Of a stretch of DNA of 64,000 nucleotides, positions 48,979 through 58,400 are shown piece by piece. How positions within the stretch are numbered: the first letter of the stretch is position 1; every line of letters begins with the position of its first letter. The notes under the pieces were generated by a model, which was not told the origin of the DNA, made no database searches, and saw nothing but the letters and a program-made list of their open reading frames with translations. This stretch comes from Verrucomicrobiales bacterium (lineage in GTDB: Bacteria > Verrucomicrobiota > Verrucomicrobiia > Limisphaerales > UBA9464). The DNA is taken from the NCBI GenBank assembly GCA_027488845.1, contig JAIYBC010000067.1, positions 35,293 through 99,292 on the forward strand, in the 5' to 3' direction. A program made the translations under genes and the position numbers.

Positions 48979-49010
48979 GGGCCGTCCCGCATTGCATGGC
49001 AGGACGGCCC
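48979..49010 (-). terminator. Terminator of mdh
   Basis: A 9-bp GC-rich stem (GGGCCGTCC / GGACGGCCC) with a 14-nt loop. On the minus strand it is followed by TTTCCG. It lies 27 bp after the mdh stop codon. The remaining ~190 bp up to rnd hold nothing recognised. Confidence 0.65.
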
Positions 49011-49036
49011 GGAATCGGACTTCGGCGTCGGCCGGA

Positions 49037-50020
49037 TCAGGCAAGCAGCTCGGCGACGAGCGACTTCTCCTCCTTCAGCTCGTTTTCCGTGGCGACGATC
49101 TTGGAGCGGCTGAACTCGTCCACCGGCACGTTCGGGATGATGCCCCAGCCCTTGCCGCAGCTGCGGATGGGGAAGGAGTAGATCAGGCCCTTCTCGATGC
49201 CGTAGCTGCCGTCGGACTCGACGGCGACGCTGAAGCAGTCGTCGGGATGGGTGGCCGTGGTGAGGGCGCGGACGGTGTCCACGACCGCGTTGGCGGCGGA
49301 GGCGGCGGAGCTGAGGCCGCGGGCCTCGATGATGGCGGCGCCGCGCTTCTGGACCGTGGGGATGAAGGTGTCCTTGAACCACGCCGGCTCGTTGATGACC
49401 TCGGTCGCCGGGCGGCCGCCGATGCGGGCGTTGGCGAAGTCGGGGAACATCGTGGAGCTGTGGTTGCCCCAGATGGCGAGGTTGCTGACCTGGGTCACGG
49501 GCACACCGGCCTTGCGGGCCAACTGCGAGGAGGCGCGGTTCTGGTCGAGCATGGTCATCGCGAACCAGCGGTCGGACGGGATGTCCTTCGCCGAGTTGCG
49601 GGCGATGAGGCAGTTGGTGTTGCAGGGATTGCCGACGACGAGCGTGCGGATGTCGGAGGCCGCGTTGCGCTGGATGGCCTGGCCCTGGCCGGTGAAGATG
49701 CGGCCGTTGATGCCGAGCAGGTCCTTGCGCTCCATGCCGGCCTTGCGGGGCACGCTTCCGACCAGCAGCGCCCAGTTCACGCCGCGGAAGCCCTCGTCGA
49801 GGCTGGCCGTCGGAACCACGCCCTGGAGGAGCGGGAAGGCGCAGTCGTCGAGCTCCATCACCACGCCGTTGAGCGCCTTGAGCGCCGGCTCGATCTCGAT
49901 GAGGTGGAGGATCACGGGCTGGTCCGGACCGAACATCGCGCCGGACGCGATGCGGAAGAGGAGGGAGTAACCGATCTGGCCGGCGGCGCCGGTCACAGCG
50001 ACACGGATGGGTGCGTTCAT
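49037..50020 (-). CDS. mdh: Malate dehydrogenase
   Basis: A 327-aa NAD-dependent enzyme of the TCA cycle from ATG 50020. The Rossmann motif is [20 protein letters not shown]. Substrate arginines and catalytic residues lie in [36 protein letters not shown], and the catalytic histidine region [14 protein letters not shown]. Length and sequence match the ~325-aa cytosolic-type MDH clade. It stands alone. Confidence 0.95.
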   Translation of the reverse strand: MNAPIRVAVTGAAGQIGYSLLFRIASGAMFGPDQPVILHLIEIEPALKALNGVVMELDDCAFPLLQGVVPTASLDEGFRGVNWALLVGSVPRKAGMERKDLLGINGRIFTGQGQAIQRNAASDIRTLVVGNPCNTNCLIARNSAKDIPSDRWFAMTMLDQNRASSQLARKAGVPVTQVSNLAIWGNHSSTMFPDFANARIGGRPATEVINEPAWFKDTFIPTVQKRGAAIIEARGLSSAASAANAVVDTVRALTTATHPDDCFSVAVESDGSYGIEKGLIYSFPIRSCGKGWGIIPNVPVDEFSRSKIVATENELKEEKSLVAELLA

Positions 50021-50223
50021 GTAGGAATGAGGACGACAGTATTGGACCGGACCGCCCGGAACGCAAAAGGGAAGAGACCCCGCATTTTGGCGGACTTTCC
50101 ACCTTCCCTCCAGCCGGCCCTCACACACGTCCTCGGCCCATGGGCGTCGGGCATCGCGGCACACCCGCTACAGGCACCAAGATCCGCCCCCTTCGGGCGA
50201 GGGTCCACGGATCCGGGTCGCGA

Positions 50224-50835
50224 TCAGGTCGGCGTGTCGTCCGAGTAGTTCGCCGCGAGCCGGGCCGCGAGCCGGGCCTCGGCCCCAGACATCACGAACC
50301 AGTGGTACAGGTAGGCCACCTGGACAGCGGTCCAGAGGATCCAGGCCGAGAGGAGCAGGAACCAGGGGCCTTCCGGCATGAGGTCTCTCAGCTTCAGGCC
50401 GGCCCAGATCACCAGCGCCCCCCACACGACGCAGAAATGCAGCGTGAAGACGGAGAAGAACAAGCCCGGGGCGGCGAAGCTGAAGCCGCTCAGCTTCGGC
50501 GAGACGTGCGGATAGAAGTAGTCGGCCTCCAACTCGGAAGCGATCAGCACGGGACGGCCGACGAGACGGTTGATGCGACGTTCCAGCGCCCGCGCGTGCA
50601 CCCGGGCGAAGTCGCAGAAGTGGAGGAAGAACGACGACGTCACCCCGGTGGTGACCAGCCCGAAGCAAACCACCGCCAACCCCTCACGCCGGCCGTCCAG
50701 GATCAACGCCACCGCGACGAGCGTGGAGACGAGCAGCAGGATGAAGAACTTGCGGTTGTAGGCGTACTGCATCGCCCGCATCCGTTCCAATTGGCGGGTC
50801 AGCGCGTCGTATTCGAGTCGGTCCACGTCGTTCAT
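50224..50835 (-). CDS. Membrane protein of unknown function, coupled to photolyase
   Basis: A 203-aa protein, ATG 50835 (MNDVDRLEYDALTRQLERMR), whose start overlaps the photolyase stop by 4 bp. Four hydrophobic segments: ~30-46 (FFILLLVSTLVAVALIL), ~53-70 (LAVVCFGLVTTGVTSSFF), ~118-145 and ~150-175. A long charged loop lies between the second and third. I do not recognise a family. Translational coupling to photolyase suggests co-expression, but a repair role is not implied by sequence. Confidence 0.7.
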   Translation of the reverse strand: MNDVDRLEYDALTRQLERMRAMQYAYNRKFFILLLVSTLVAVALILDGRREGLAVVCFGLVTTGVTSSFFLHFCDFARVHARALERRINRLVGRPVLIASELEADYFYPHVSPKLSGFSFAAPGLFFSVFTLHFCVVWGALVIWAGLKLRDLMPEGPWFLLLSAWILWTAVQVAYLYHWFVMSGAEARLAARLAANYSDDTPT

Positions 50836-52280
50836 TCCGTCTCCTCTTCCTTCTCCGCCGCCTTCGGCTTCCCCTTCACCGCCTGGAACATCTCCAGGCA
50901 GCGCCGGCGCTGCACGTCGTGGTCCACGATCGGCGGCGGATACCCACTGCGCGACAGCAGCAGCGGGCTTTCCCACGGAGCATGGATGCGATCCGCCGGG
51001 ACGTCCCGCAATTCCGGCAGCCAGCGCCGAACGAACGTCCCCTCGGGGTCGAATTTCCCGCCTTGGCTGACCGGGTTGAAGATCCGGAAGTACGGCGCCG
51101 CGTCGGTGCCGCAACCGGCGCTCCATTGCCAGCCGCCGTTGTTCGCCGCGAGGTCGCCGTCCACCAGCGCCCGCATGAAATGCCGCTCCCCGCGCTGCCA
51201 GGACACCAACAGGTCCTTGGTCAGGAACATGGCCACGATCATCCGGAGGCGGTTGTGCATCCAACCGGTCTTCGCGAGGCAACGCATCGCGGCATCGACG
51301 ATCGGATAGCCCGTCTGTCCCGCCACCCACGCGTCGAACCAGGCGTCCTTGCCCGACCACTGGAGCGCGTCGTATTCGGGACGGAAGGCGCCGCGGGCGA
51401 CGTGGGGGTGGTTGGCAAGGATCTGGACGTAGAACTCGCGCCAGACCAGTTCGCTGAGCCACACGTCGGCACCCTTCAATTGCGCCGGCGTCGTCGCCTT
51501 CGCCCGCGCCGATGAAAGACGCTCCAGCACCGTCCGGATGTTCACCGTGCCGAACCGCAGGTGCGCCGAAAGCCGGGAGGTCCCGGTGTCGTCGGCGGGA
51601 TGGTTCCGCGCGGTCTCGTAGTCGAAGACCCGCTGTTCGACGAAGGTGTCCAAGGCCTGGCGTGCGGACCGCTCGCCGGCCGGAAACAGCTCCTGCAGCA
51701 GCGGATGACCCAAGGCCTCCGAGTCCGACGGCAGCGGCAACGACACCCAATCGGCCGGCAATGCGGTGCGGGGACCGCCGATCCTGGGAAGCGGCGCCGG
51801 CACAGGCAACGCACGCCAGGCCCGGGAGTACGGCGTGAACACGGTGTAGACCCCGCCGGTCTTCGAAAGGAGATCCCGCTCCTCACGGATCACGGAGTCA
51901 CGGTGGCTCTTGAGCGACACCCCTTCCCCTTCCAAGGCACCGCGTACCCTGAGGTCGCGGTCCCGGGCGTAGGGCTCGTAGTCGCGGTTCGTGTGGACCT
52001 CCTTGGCCCCGGTCTCGCGACAAAGCCGGACCAGTTCCTCCTCCGGGCGCCCATGCCGCACGATCAGACGATGGCCCAGGGTCTCAAGGTTCCGCGCCAA
52101 CGACTCCAGGGAACGCAGCAGGAAGGCGACGCGAGCAGGACCGACGTCGGGGGCCTTGAGGATCGCGTCGTCCCAGCAGAAGAAGGGCACCAGTCGATCC
52201 GAGCCGGACCAGGCGGCATGGAGCGCGGTGTTGTCCGAGATCCGGAGATCCCGTCGGAACCAGTGGACGACAGTCTTCAA
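50832..52280 (-). CDS. phrB: Deoxyribodipyrimidine photolyase (class I CPD type)
   Basis: A 482-aa light-driven enzyme that splits pyrimidine dimers. The start is TTG at 52280 (LKTVVHWFRRDLRISDNTAL); no ATG lies near. The N-terminal antenna domain (~1-130) precedes the FAD domain (~200-465): SRLSAHLRFGTVNIRTVL, ELVWREFYVQILANHP, GYPIVDAAMRCLAKTGWMHN, and NNGGWQWSAGCGTDAAPYFR. Conserved tryptophans of the electron chain are visible in these motifs. The antenna pigment is not determinable. It is followed without a gap by the membrane protein gene. Confidence 0.94.
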   Translation of the reverse strand: MKTVVHWFRRDLRISDNTALHAAWSGSDRLVPFFCWDDAILKAPDVGPARVAFLLRSLESLARNLETLGHRLIVRHGRPEEELVRLCRETGAKEVHTNRDYEPYARDRDLRVRGALEGEGVSLKSHRDSVIREERDLLSKTGGVYTVFTPYSRAWRALPVPAPLPRIGGPRTALPADWVSLPLPSDSEALGHPLLQELFPAGERSARQALDTFVEQRVFDYETARNHPADDTGTSRLSAHLRFGTVNIRTVLERLSSARAKATTPAQLKGADVWLSELVWREFYVQILANHPHVARGAFRPEYDALQWSGKDAWFDAWVAGQTGYPIVDAAMRCLAKTGWMHNRLRMIVAMFLTKDLLVSWQRGERHFMRALVDGDLAANNGGWQWSAGCGTDAAPYFRIFNPVSQGGKFDPEGTFVRRWLPELRDVPADRIHAPWESPLLLSRSGYPPPIVDHDVQRRRCLEMFQAVKGKPKAAEKEEETE

Positions 52281-52391
52281 GGTCCGCCGACCGTACCATG
52301 CCCTCGGGTGTCAACAACCGCGGGAATCGCTTCGCGGAGGAAGACGGACAGAAGTCCGGACGAGGCCGTTGGGGAAGCGGAGGAAAGAAAA

Positions 52392-52484
52392 ATGCCAGGG
52401 CACCCACGGCAGTCACGGAGCAAGCACCGTTGCTGCCTTCCGGCCCTGGCGGGGTTCACAAGTCCGAGATCCATGGACCCTGGC
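52392..52484 (-). ncRNA. ffs: Signal recognition particle RNA (small bacterial 4.5S type)
   Basis: The minus strand carries the SRP core CCAGGGCCGGAAGGCAGCAA, preceded by GTGAACCCCG, as in the bacterial 4.5S SRP RNA. The ends pair (5' GCCAGGG at 52484 with CCCTGGC ending at 52394), giving a single long hairpin of about 91 nt. It ends in ATTTTTCTTT, a terminator-like tail. It scaffolds Ffh for co-translational membrane targeting. The gene lies between photolyase and the serine recombinase; the mobile element begins just beside it. Confidence 0.93.
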
Positions 52485-52584
52485 GCGGCGGATTAAGGGG
52501 GACACCCGCCTACGGAACAAGCGCAATTGCCAAACTCCGTCCAAAGCACCCCGCCGGGAAGCCAGGGACTCCTCACGTCGTCCC

Positions 52585-54087
52585 CTACAACTGCTGTTGG
52601 TTTTTTGTCAGTTCTTCAGAAGTAGGTAGATAAGTGAGGGTTATGTCGATTTCACCCACCCCGATGGTGAGGCGTTCGCAGAGGCTTTCGGCGATCTTCC
52701 GGCGCTCATCAACCGGCAGCGTGGGCCAGCGGGAATAAAGCGCGCGGGCTTCGGAGAGCACGGCGTCGGCCGACAGGGTGTTGACCTTGAGGTAGCCCAC
52801 CTCGGCCTGGAGCTTTGGAAGCTCTCGTGTCAGCTGGTTGAGGCGCTCTTCGGCGGGCTTGTAGAAGTCGCCGAAGCCCTGCGAGCTGACCTGGCCATCG
52901 AGATAGAGTCGGTGCGTACGGTTCATCTCCTCCCGAACCTGTTGGATGGCCTGTTGGTGGGTCGAAAGCAGCCGCTCCTTGTCGGCAAGGTTCTGGTTGG
53001 CCTCCACCAAATGCGTGGCGATCTTCTCCGGGCTGGTGAAAAACGCGGACAGTTCTTCGTGGAAAATCGCCTCGAGGTCGGTGATGGGGATCTTGTTCTG
53101 GCACTTCACGCAGACGTACTTCGGGTTGTTGCTGCGGACGTACATCTTCCCGCCGCAAGCGCACCACGCGAGATTGCTGAAGGTATGCGCGGGAAGCTTG
53201 CCGGGGAAGCGGTTGACCTTGCCCTGCTCCTCGATGATCTGGTTGACCTCATTCCAGAGAGCCTCTGGGACGATGGAGTCGCAGACTACCTTGCCCCATT
53301 CGCTTTCAGGTTTCTCGACGCTTTTCCAATCGCCGTTCTTCCGCACCCGATTGAAGAAGTAGACACCCTTAGCGGAGGTCTCGATGAGGACGCGGCGGAC
53401 ATGGACGTCGGTCCACGGTTTCTGCTGGCGGGTGCGGTAGCCGGAGGCGTTCAGGAGCTTGGCCACGGTACCCTTGCGACGATGCTGCCGAAACAACTCG
53501 TAGGCCTTGGCTCGGATGGGAGCCTCGTTTGGGTGGGGAACGAGCTTTTTGTCCACCCACTGGTAGCCGTAGGGAGCCTGACCATTGATCGGCTGGCCCA
53601 ACTTGGCGCGGATGGCTACCGACGCGTTGACTCGCTCGGTGATCTCCTCCCGTTCCCACTGGGCAAAAACTCCAAGCAGATGGAAGAACATGCGTCCGCC
53701 AGCTGTGCTGGTGTCGATGCTTTCGTTTAACGAGACCAAGTCGGCATTCTGCTCGCGGAAGAAGTCACCGAAATCCTGTACCTCGCGGAGATTTCGCGAC
53801 AGCCGCGCCAACTTGCTGAAAAGCAGCGCCTGAATGTGCCCGCGCTTCACGTCCGCCATCATCCGCTTGGCCTCGGGATGGTCGCGGACGGCCTTTCCGG
53901 ACTGGCCAGCGAGGTCGTAGACCTCGACGATCTTCCAGCCACGGGCCGTGGCATACATCTTGGCGCGCTCCAGATGGTGCTCGGGGGCCTCTCCTTTGGC
54001 CTGCTCCTCGGTGCTCACCCGAATCCAGATGCCAACGCGGCGGTTCTCGGGCTGGGAAATGCTGGCGGCAGGCATCTTCTCCTTCAT
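52585..54087 (-). CDS. Large serine recombinase (resolvase/integrase)
   Basis: A 500-aa site-specific recombinase, probably the integrase of the element. The resolvase domain (~17-160) has the catalytic serine in IWIRVSTEEQAKGE (Ser25), LLFSKLARLSRN and FAQWEREEITERV. The recombinase domain (~165-280) has INGQAPYGYQWV and GTVAKLLNASGYRTRQQKPW. A zinc ribbon follows (WCACGGKMY...YVCVKCQNK). A coiled coil (~365-440) is the segment that controls direction in large serine integrases. Starts at 54087 or 54075 (with AAGGAG close upstream) are both possible. It ends 100 bp from ffs. Confidence 0.92.
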   Translation of the reverse strand: MKEKMPAASISQPENRRVGIWIRVSTEEQAKGEAPEHHLERAKMYATARGWKIVEVYDLAGQSGKAVRDHPEAKRMMADVKRGHIQALLFSKLARLSRNLREVQDFGDFFREQNADLVSLNESIDTSTAGGRMFFHLLGVFAQWEREEITERVNASVAIRAKLGQPINGQAPYGYQWVDKKLVPHPNEAPIRAKAYELFRQHRRKGTVAKLLNASGYRTRQQKPWTDVHVRRVLIETSAKGVYFFNRVRKNGDWKSVEKPESEWGKVVCDSIVPEALWNEVNQIIEEQGKVNRFPGKLPAHTFSNLAWCACGGKMYVRSNNPKYVCVKCQNKIPITDLEAIFHEELSAFFTSPEKIATHLVEANQNLADKERLLSTHQQAIQQVREEMNRTHRLYLDGQVSSQGFGDFYKPAEERLNQLTRELPKLQAEVGYLKVNTLSADAVLSEARALYSRWPTLPVDERRKIAESLCERLTIGVGEIDITLTYLPTSEELTKNQQQL

Positions 54088-54135
54088 TACCACGGGTTCA
54101 TGCCACAAACACTCGCCGAAACGCAAGGAAGATGT

Positions 54136-54408
54136 ATGGCGTCTGAGCTAACATTTCAACATCCTCAGGGCATGGCGAAGAAGTCGTTCTATGCGGAGGC
54201 CGAACTAGGGGCCTTGGCCAAGGAATTGCGCACCCGGGTGGGGCGGTCGAAGGCGGAAGTGGGGCGCCAATTGGAAGTGAGCCGTCCGTCGATGCAGGAC
54301 GCCGAGGAGCGCCCAGAACGCAATCTGACCCGCCTTCGCCTGCGCATCATCGAGGCCTGCTCGCCATACCGGGTCGAGGGGCCATTCTACCGGCTGGTGA
54401 GGAAGTGA
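54136..54408 (+). CDS. Small helix-turn-helix protein
   Basis: A 90-aa protein, ATG 54136 with AAGGAA 5 nt upstream; a second in-frame ATG lies at 54172. The C-terminal half carries an HTH: GRSKAEVGRQLEVSRPSMQD followed by a helix (LTRLRLRIIEACSPYRVEGP). It diverges from the recombinase, with which it shares a 48-bp promoter gap. A regulator of the recombinase is likely from position; an antitoxin-type role is possible. Confidence 0.65.
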   Translation: MASELTFQHPQGMAKKSFYAEAELGALAKELRTRVGRSKAEVGRQLEVSRPSMQDAEERPERNLTRLRLRIIEACSPYRVEGPFYRLVRK

Positions 54409-54428
54409 GTCTCAATCCGAAGCCGTGG

Positions 54429-54689
54429 CTATTCTGCCACCGGTCCTGGGATGTCTTTCTCGGCCTGCCGGAACAGCTTCGACAGATCGACCTCCAAGGC
54501 GGCAGCCAAACGGCAAACGACTTCCAACGTCGGATTGCGCTCACCTTTCTCGATGTAGCCGATCATCTGCGGGGAAACCCCAGATCGCTGGGAGAGCGCA
54601 TACTTGGTGACCTTCCGCCGTTTCCGCTCCTCGTTGAGAAGCTCGAGAACGCGGAGGCACAACTGGCGTCCTCGCTGGGGATTCGGCAC
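54429..54689 (-). CDS. XRE family transcriptional regulator
   Basis: An 86-aa Cro/C1-type HTH protein with a GTG start at 54689. The HTH is KVTKYALSQRSGVSPQMIGY, followed by IEKGERNPTLEVVCRLAAAL and a short tail (LSKLFRQAEKD). It converges with the small HTH gene and diverges from the 80-aa gene at 54749. It probably regulates the element from the 59-bp divergent gap. Confidence 0.85.
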   Translation of the reverse strand: MPNPQRGRQLCLRVLELLNEERKRRKVTKYALSQRSGVSPQMIGYIEKGERNPTLEVVCRLAAALEVDLSKLFRQAEKDIPGPVAE

Positions 54690-54708
54690 GGGCCACTGCT
54701 ACAGGGGA

Positions 54709-54737
54709 TTGGAGTTGACAGCGTATTTCCCTATAGT
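54709..54737 (+). promoter_or_regulatory. Candidate promoter of the 80-aa gene
   Basis: TATAGT lies 11 bp before the ATG, with TTGGAG as a -35 at 17-bp spacing. It overlaps the region where the divergent XRE repressor would act. A perfect TTGACA at 54715 is only 11 bp from the TATAGT and cannot serve as its -35. Confidence 0.35.
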
Positions 54738-54748
54738 GAACTACGCTC

Positions 54749-54991
54749 ATGTTTGCCCGACGCCTTGGCCCCGATCCCCACCTGAACGGACAGCGCACCG
54801 TCGCCTTGGCGGGCTGTCCTGACCTGCTTGAACTCGATGACGGCAACTTCGCCGTCATCGGCATCGACATCACGGAACAGGCGCGAGGGAAGTTCCCACC
54901 GACAGTTGGCTGCGGACCGGACGAACGGGTGGTGTGGATCCCTCGGAAAACTCTGGTGCTCGCCAAAAGCGATATCCCCGACCAGGTGTGA
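54749..54991 (+). CDS. Small conserved-looking protein of unknown function
   Basis: An 80-aa protein (MFARRLGPDPHLNGQRTVAL...). It is compact and beta-rich: CPDLLELDDGNFAVIGIDIT, then RVVWIPRKTLVLAKSDI. No signal or membrane segment is present. The pattern 'gCPD-hhEL-dG-FAVIG' resembles short proteins seen in actinobacterial and other mobile contexts, but I cannot name a family. The only strand-consistent frame in this stretch is this one. Confidence 0.6.
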   Translation: MFARRLGPDPHLNGQRTVALAGCPDLLELDDGNFAVIGIDITEQARGKFPPTVGCGPDERVVWIPRKTLVLAKSDIPDQV

Positions 54992-55023
54992 CCAGCCCGA
55001 TTCCGCCATGGTAGAATGGCGGA

Positions 55024-55473
55024 ATGGAAATCGTCCTGCACTGGATCAGTGAACACGGGTTCGACTTGCTCGGATCGTTTGGACTCATCGCAAGCCTCGC
55101 TTTCACGACCCTGTCGTTCCGGAAGGACGAAAGCTCTCGCCGAATCGGCAATCTTCTCGAGCTGACCGCCGCCCATCGAGAGATCTGGAGCCAACTGTTT
55201 GTGCGGCCGGAGCTGGCGCGGATACTGGAATCCGACGTCGACCTGGTCATGAGTCCGGTCACCAACGAAGAGGCTCTGTTCATGACCCTGCTCTTGTTGC
55301 ACCTGAACGCGACTTGGCAGGCCTTGGATGAAGGGGTGTTTCGTACCCGGCAAGCCGTCGCCCGAGACATCCGCTGGTTCTTCTCTCTGCCGATTCCAAA
55401 GTCCGTGTGGGAAAAGTCGAAGGCGTTTCAGGACCCGGCCTTTGCCCAGTTCGTTGAGGAATGTCGCAGATGA
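55024..55473 (+). CDS. Small membrane-anchored protein of unknown function
   Basis: A 149-aa protein, ATG 55024. One N-terminal hydrophobic segment (GFDLLGSFGLIASLAFTTLSF) precedes a soluble helical domain (RIGNLLELTAAHREIWSQLF; NEEALFMTLLLLHLNATWQA; VWEKSKAFQDPAFAQFVEEC). Similar short anchored proteins occur in phage and mobile-element cargo, with no known function. It converges with the ATPase gene, with only 3 bp between the stops. Confidence 0.6.
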   Translation: MEIVLHWISEHGFDLLGSFGLIASLAFTTLSFRKDESSRRIGNLLELTAAHREIWSQLFVRPELARILESDVDLVMSPVTNEEALFMTLLLLHLNATWQALDEGVFRTRQAVARDIRWFFSLPIPKSVWEKSKAFQDPAFAQFVEECRR

Positions 55474-55476
55474 CCT

Positions 55477-58400
55477 TCAGCCGCCTCTGGGCGGCTTTTC
55501 CTTCATCGCCTCAGCGACCAAACGAAGCGCCGCCGCTTCTTTGACCTTGAGCTCCTCCGGCGTGAGCTTTCGAGAGGACCGTTTCACCTTGTAGCCGCGG
55601 GTGACCTGTTCGGTGGGTGGGGGCGGAGTAACGGTGGCGTCTTCCTTGGCCAGTCTCTCCAAGTGCGCAAGGAATGCATCGGGCAGAAAGTAGCCAACCC
55701 GCGCTGCCTGCTCCGGTCCCAAGGCACCACCGATGGCTTCCTGGATCTGCCGGAGCTTGGTCTCGCTGCTTGAGACCACGGCAACGAAGGGAAAACCCGC
55801 CTTCAGGCACTTGCTCACATTGCCGACCTCGTGGTCGATGGTCGTGGTGACGGTGATTTCAACTGCGATGGACCGGCGTGGATGTTCCAAAGCCAGGTCC
55901 ACGCTGCCGGCACGGTCGAGCACCGGCTTCTCGGTGGTGACCCTGTACCCCAGTTTCTCGGCGCCTTCTTTCAGCCGCTTCTGAATGGATTTGTGCTGCT
56001 CTCCACCGCGCCCCGGGTCGGCCGTCTGCTTCGGTACCGCAATCTCCAGCGCTTGGGCGGTTGGAACATGCGAAGGAATAGGGGCGGAAATCCCTGGATC
56101 CGGGTTTTGTGGGGAAGAACCGACTGTTGGGACCGCTTCCTTTTCTGAACCGGTAACTGGTTTCGGCTCCGGGACTGCCGGTGGTGCTACTTCGTCGAAC
56201 TTGATCCGCAGGACGACCTCGATTTCGGCTCGAGGAGTCGCGTATCGGCTTCGGGACGCAGCGACAACTTCCGCCCGGCGGGCTTCGGCCTGATTCGGAT
56301 CGGGTTCTTCAGGCAGTGGTATGCTGAGGTTGAAGTCGCAGTCGCTCCGCTCAATCCGCGCCACTGCCTCGCCCGTGCCCAGGTTTTGGAGGTCGCGGGC
56401 GGTGAATGAACTGAACCCGTTCTCAAGCTTCCGGGCATCATCATCGCCGACCCGGAACACCACGCGGGTGTAGGGATTCGAGAGCACGGCGCTCGCGACT
56501 TCCCGGTCGCGCTCAAGCTGCCGCAGCTCCTGGTGGGCAAGCACCAAACCCAACCGGTACTTCCGCGCGCCGCTCAAGATCTCGGCCAAGCTCGGCGTGA
56601 TAAAGTTCTGGAACTCGTCGAGGTAAATGAAGAAATCCCGGCGGGCTAGAGCCGCCTGTCTTTGGCGGGCCATGGCGGTCTGCTGGAACTTCGCCATGAG
56701 CAATGAACCCAACAAGTAGGCGTTCTCCTTGCCGATGGCGCCTTGGGACAGCTTGGCGAGGAAGATCTTCCCAGAATCGAGGATGTCGGCGAAGTCGAGC
56801 CGGTTGACCGGCTGCGCCACCATGTAGCGGAGCGGCTTGGGCGAGAGGAAGGTTTCCAAACGCGTGAGCACTGGCCCAATGGACTTGTTGCCGGTGAGCT
56901 GGGCGAACCCCTTGCGCCAGTAAAACTGGATGTCCGGGTCCTGGACAGTAGCGAGGAACCGTTCCCGATACTTCGGGTCGAGCAGGAACCGCCGGAGGTC
57001 CGACAAGGTGCCACCTTGACTGCTTTCCAGAAACGCAAGAATTGCATTTCGCAGGACTCCTTCCATTTGATCGCCCCAGCTCGTCGAGAGACGGGCGAAG
57101 ACGCTTACAAGATCGGAAGCCAGCAGCGTCTTCTCCAAGTCAGAATGGGCTGAAAGGATGTTGAACCCAATGGATGCCGTCTCATCCGACGGATCGACAA
57201 GGATCACGTCCTTGATCCGGTGCTCGGGAATCCGGCCCAACACCTTCTCGACAAGGTCTCCGTGTGGGTCAAACAAAGCAAACCCTTCGCCAGCCTCCAG
57301 GTCCTGAGACAGAAGCGATTCCAGGAAGGTGCTCTTGCCGGTGCCGCTGGCTCCAATGACATGCAGATGGCGGGTGCGCTGGTCAGGCGTCAGTCGAACT
57401 GTGCGGGTTTCGCCGGCGTGAATGTTCTCACCCAAGGCAATGCCCAAGGAACCCGTGACGCCTCGCGGAGCGGGTTTGGAATTGGTGGCTTGTCGGCGGA
57501 ACTTGGCGGCACGGATGGACGCGCCAGGCAAATGCACGAAGCCGATCAGTTCCTCGGTGCTAAGCAACATTCCGCTCCGACGGGTCTGGCGACGCATCAC
57601 ATCCTCGCCGTGGACTTCGTGGGGATACTCGTCGTTGTGGAGGGGAATCAGTTCGTTTCCGTCCAGTCGGGCAAACACCCGCAAGGCGCCGGCCAGGTTC
57701 CGGACGATTTCCCAAGCTCCTTCGAACGTGTCGCTCGTGGCGGCCAATCTGACGACGGCGGCGTAGAGCGGCTCTGCGACTTTCTCACGGGCCAAACCGG
57801 CAAACTCGGGCCGGTTTGCAAAAAGGGAACGCCCCTCCTGATCTGTGACGCTACGAACAAGGCTGTCTGCCCACCGGTTCCGACATGGTTGGAACAGGAC
57901 CTGGTACACCGCTCGTTCATCCTCTCGCAGCTCGCCCAGGGCGGCGATGAGTCCGATGAACGGATCGAGTTTGCCGCCGCCGGCGAGTGGGAACAGGCAT
58001 TCGCGGGCCAACCCAAACTCGACGATGGCATGATGGCGGTCTTCCTGAGCAAAGACTTCGAGCGTGCCGTGGGTTGGAATGAAGACGGCCTCGGGGAAAT
58101 ACGCACCCAACTGCCGCCGGACGAGTGGAGCGTCGGACGGAGCCAGGGTGAATTGGGCATGAATCTGTTCGGGCTGCCCAACCAGTTCGAAGCTCAGCGG
58201 TTCCCTGCAGGCCGCTAGTTGGGACAAAAACGCCTCAAAGGCCTCGCGGGGCAAATTGAGGTTGGCCGGCAACGAGGTCTGCAACTCGATCAGGTCGGTG
58301 CGGACAAGTGGCGTGGGTGTGGGTTCTTCCTCCTCGACTCGTTGTTCAGGCGAAGCTGGGGACTTGCCGCCCAACCAGCGGCTCAATCCCGCAAGGAGCG

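Noticed and set aside
54715..54737. TTGACA with TATAGT as a promoter
   Set aside because: The spacing is only 11 bp; TTGGAG at 54709 gives a workable 17-bp spacing instead.
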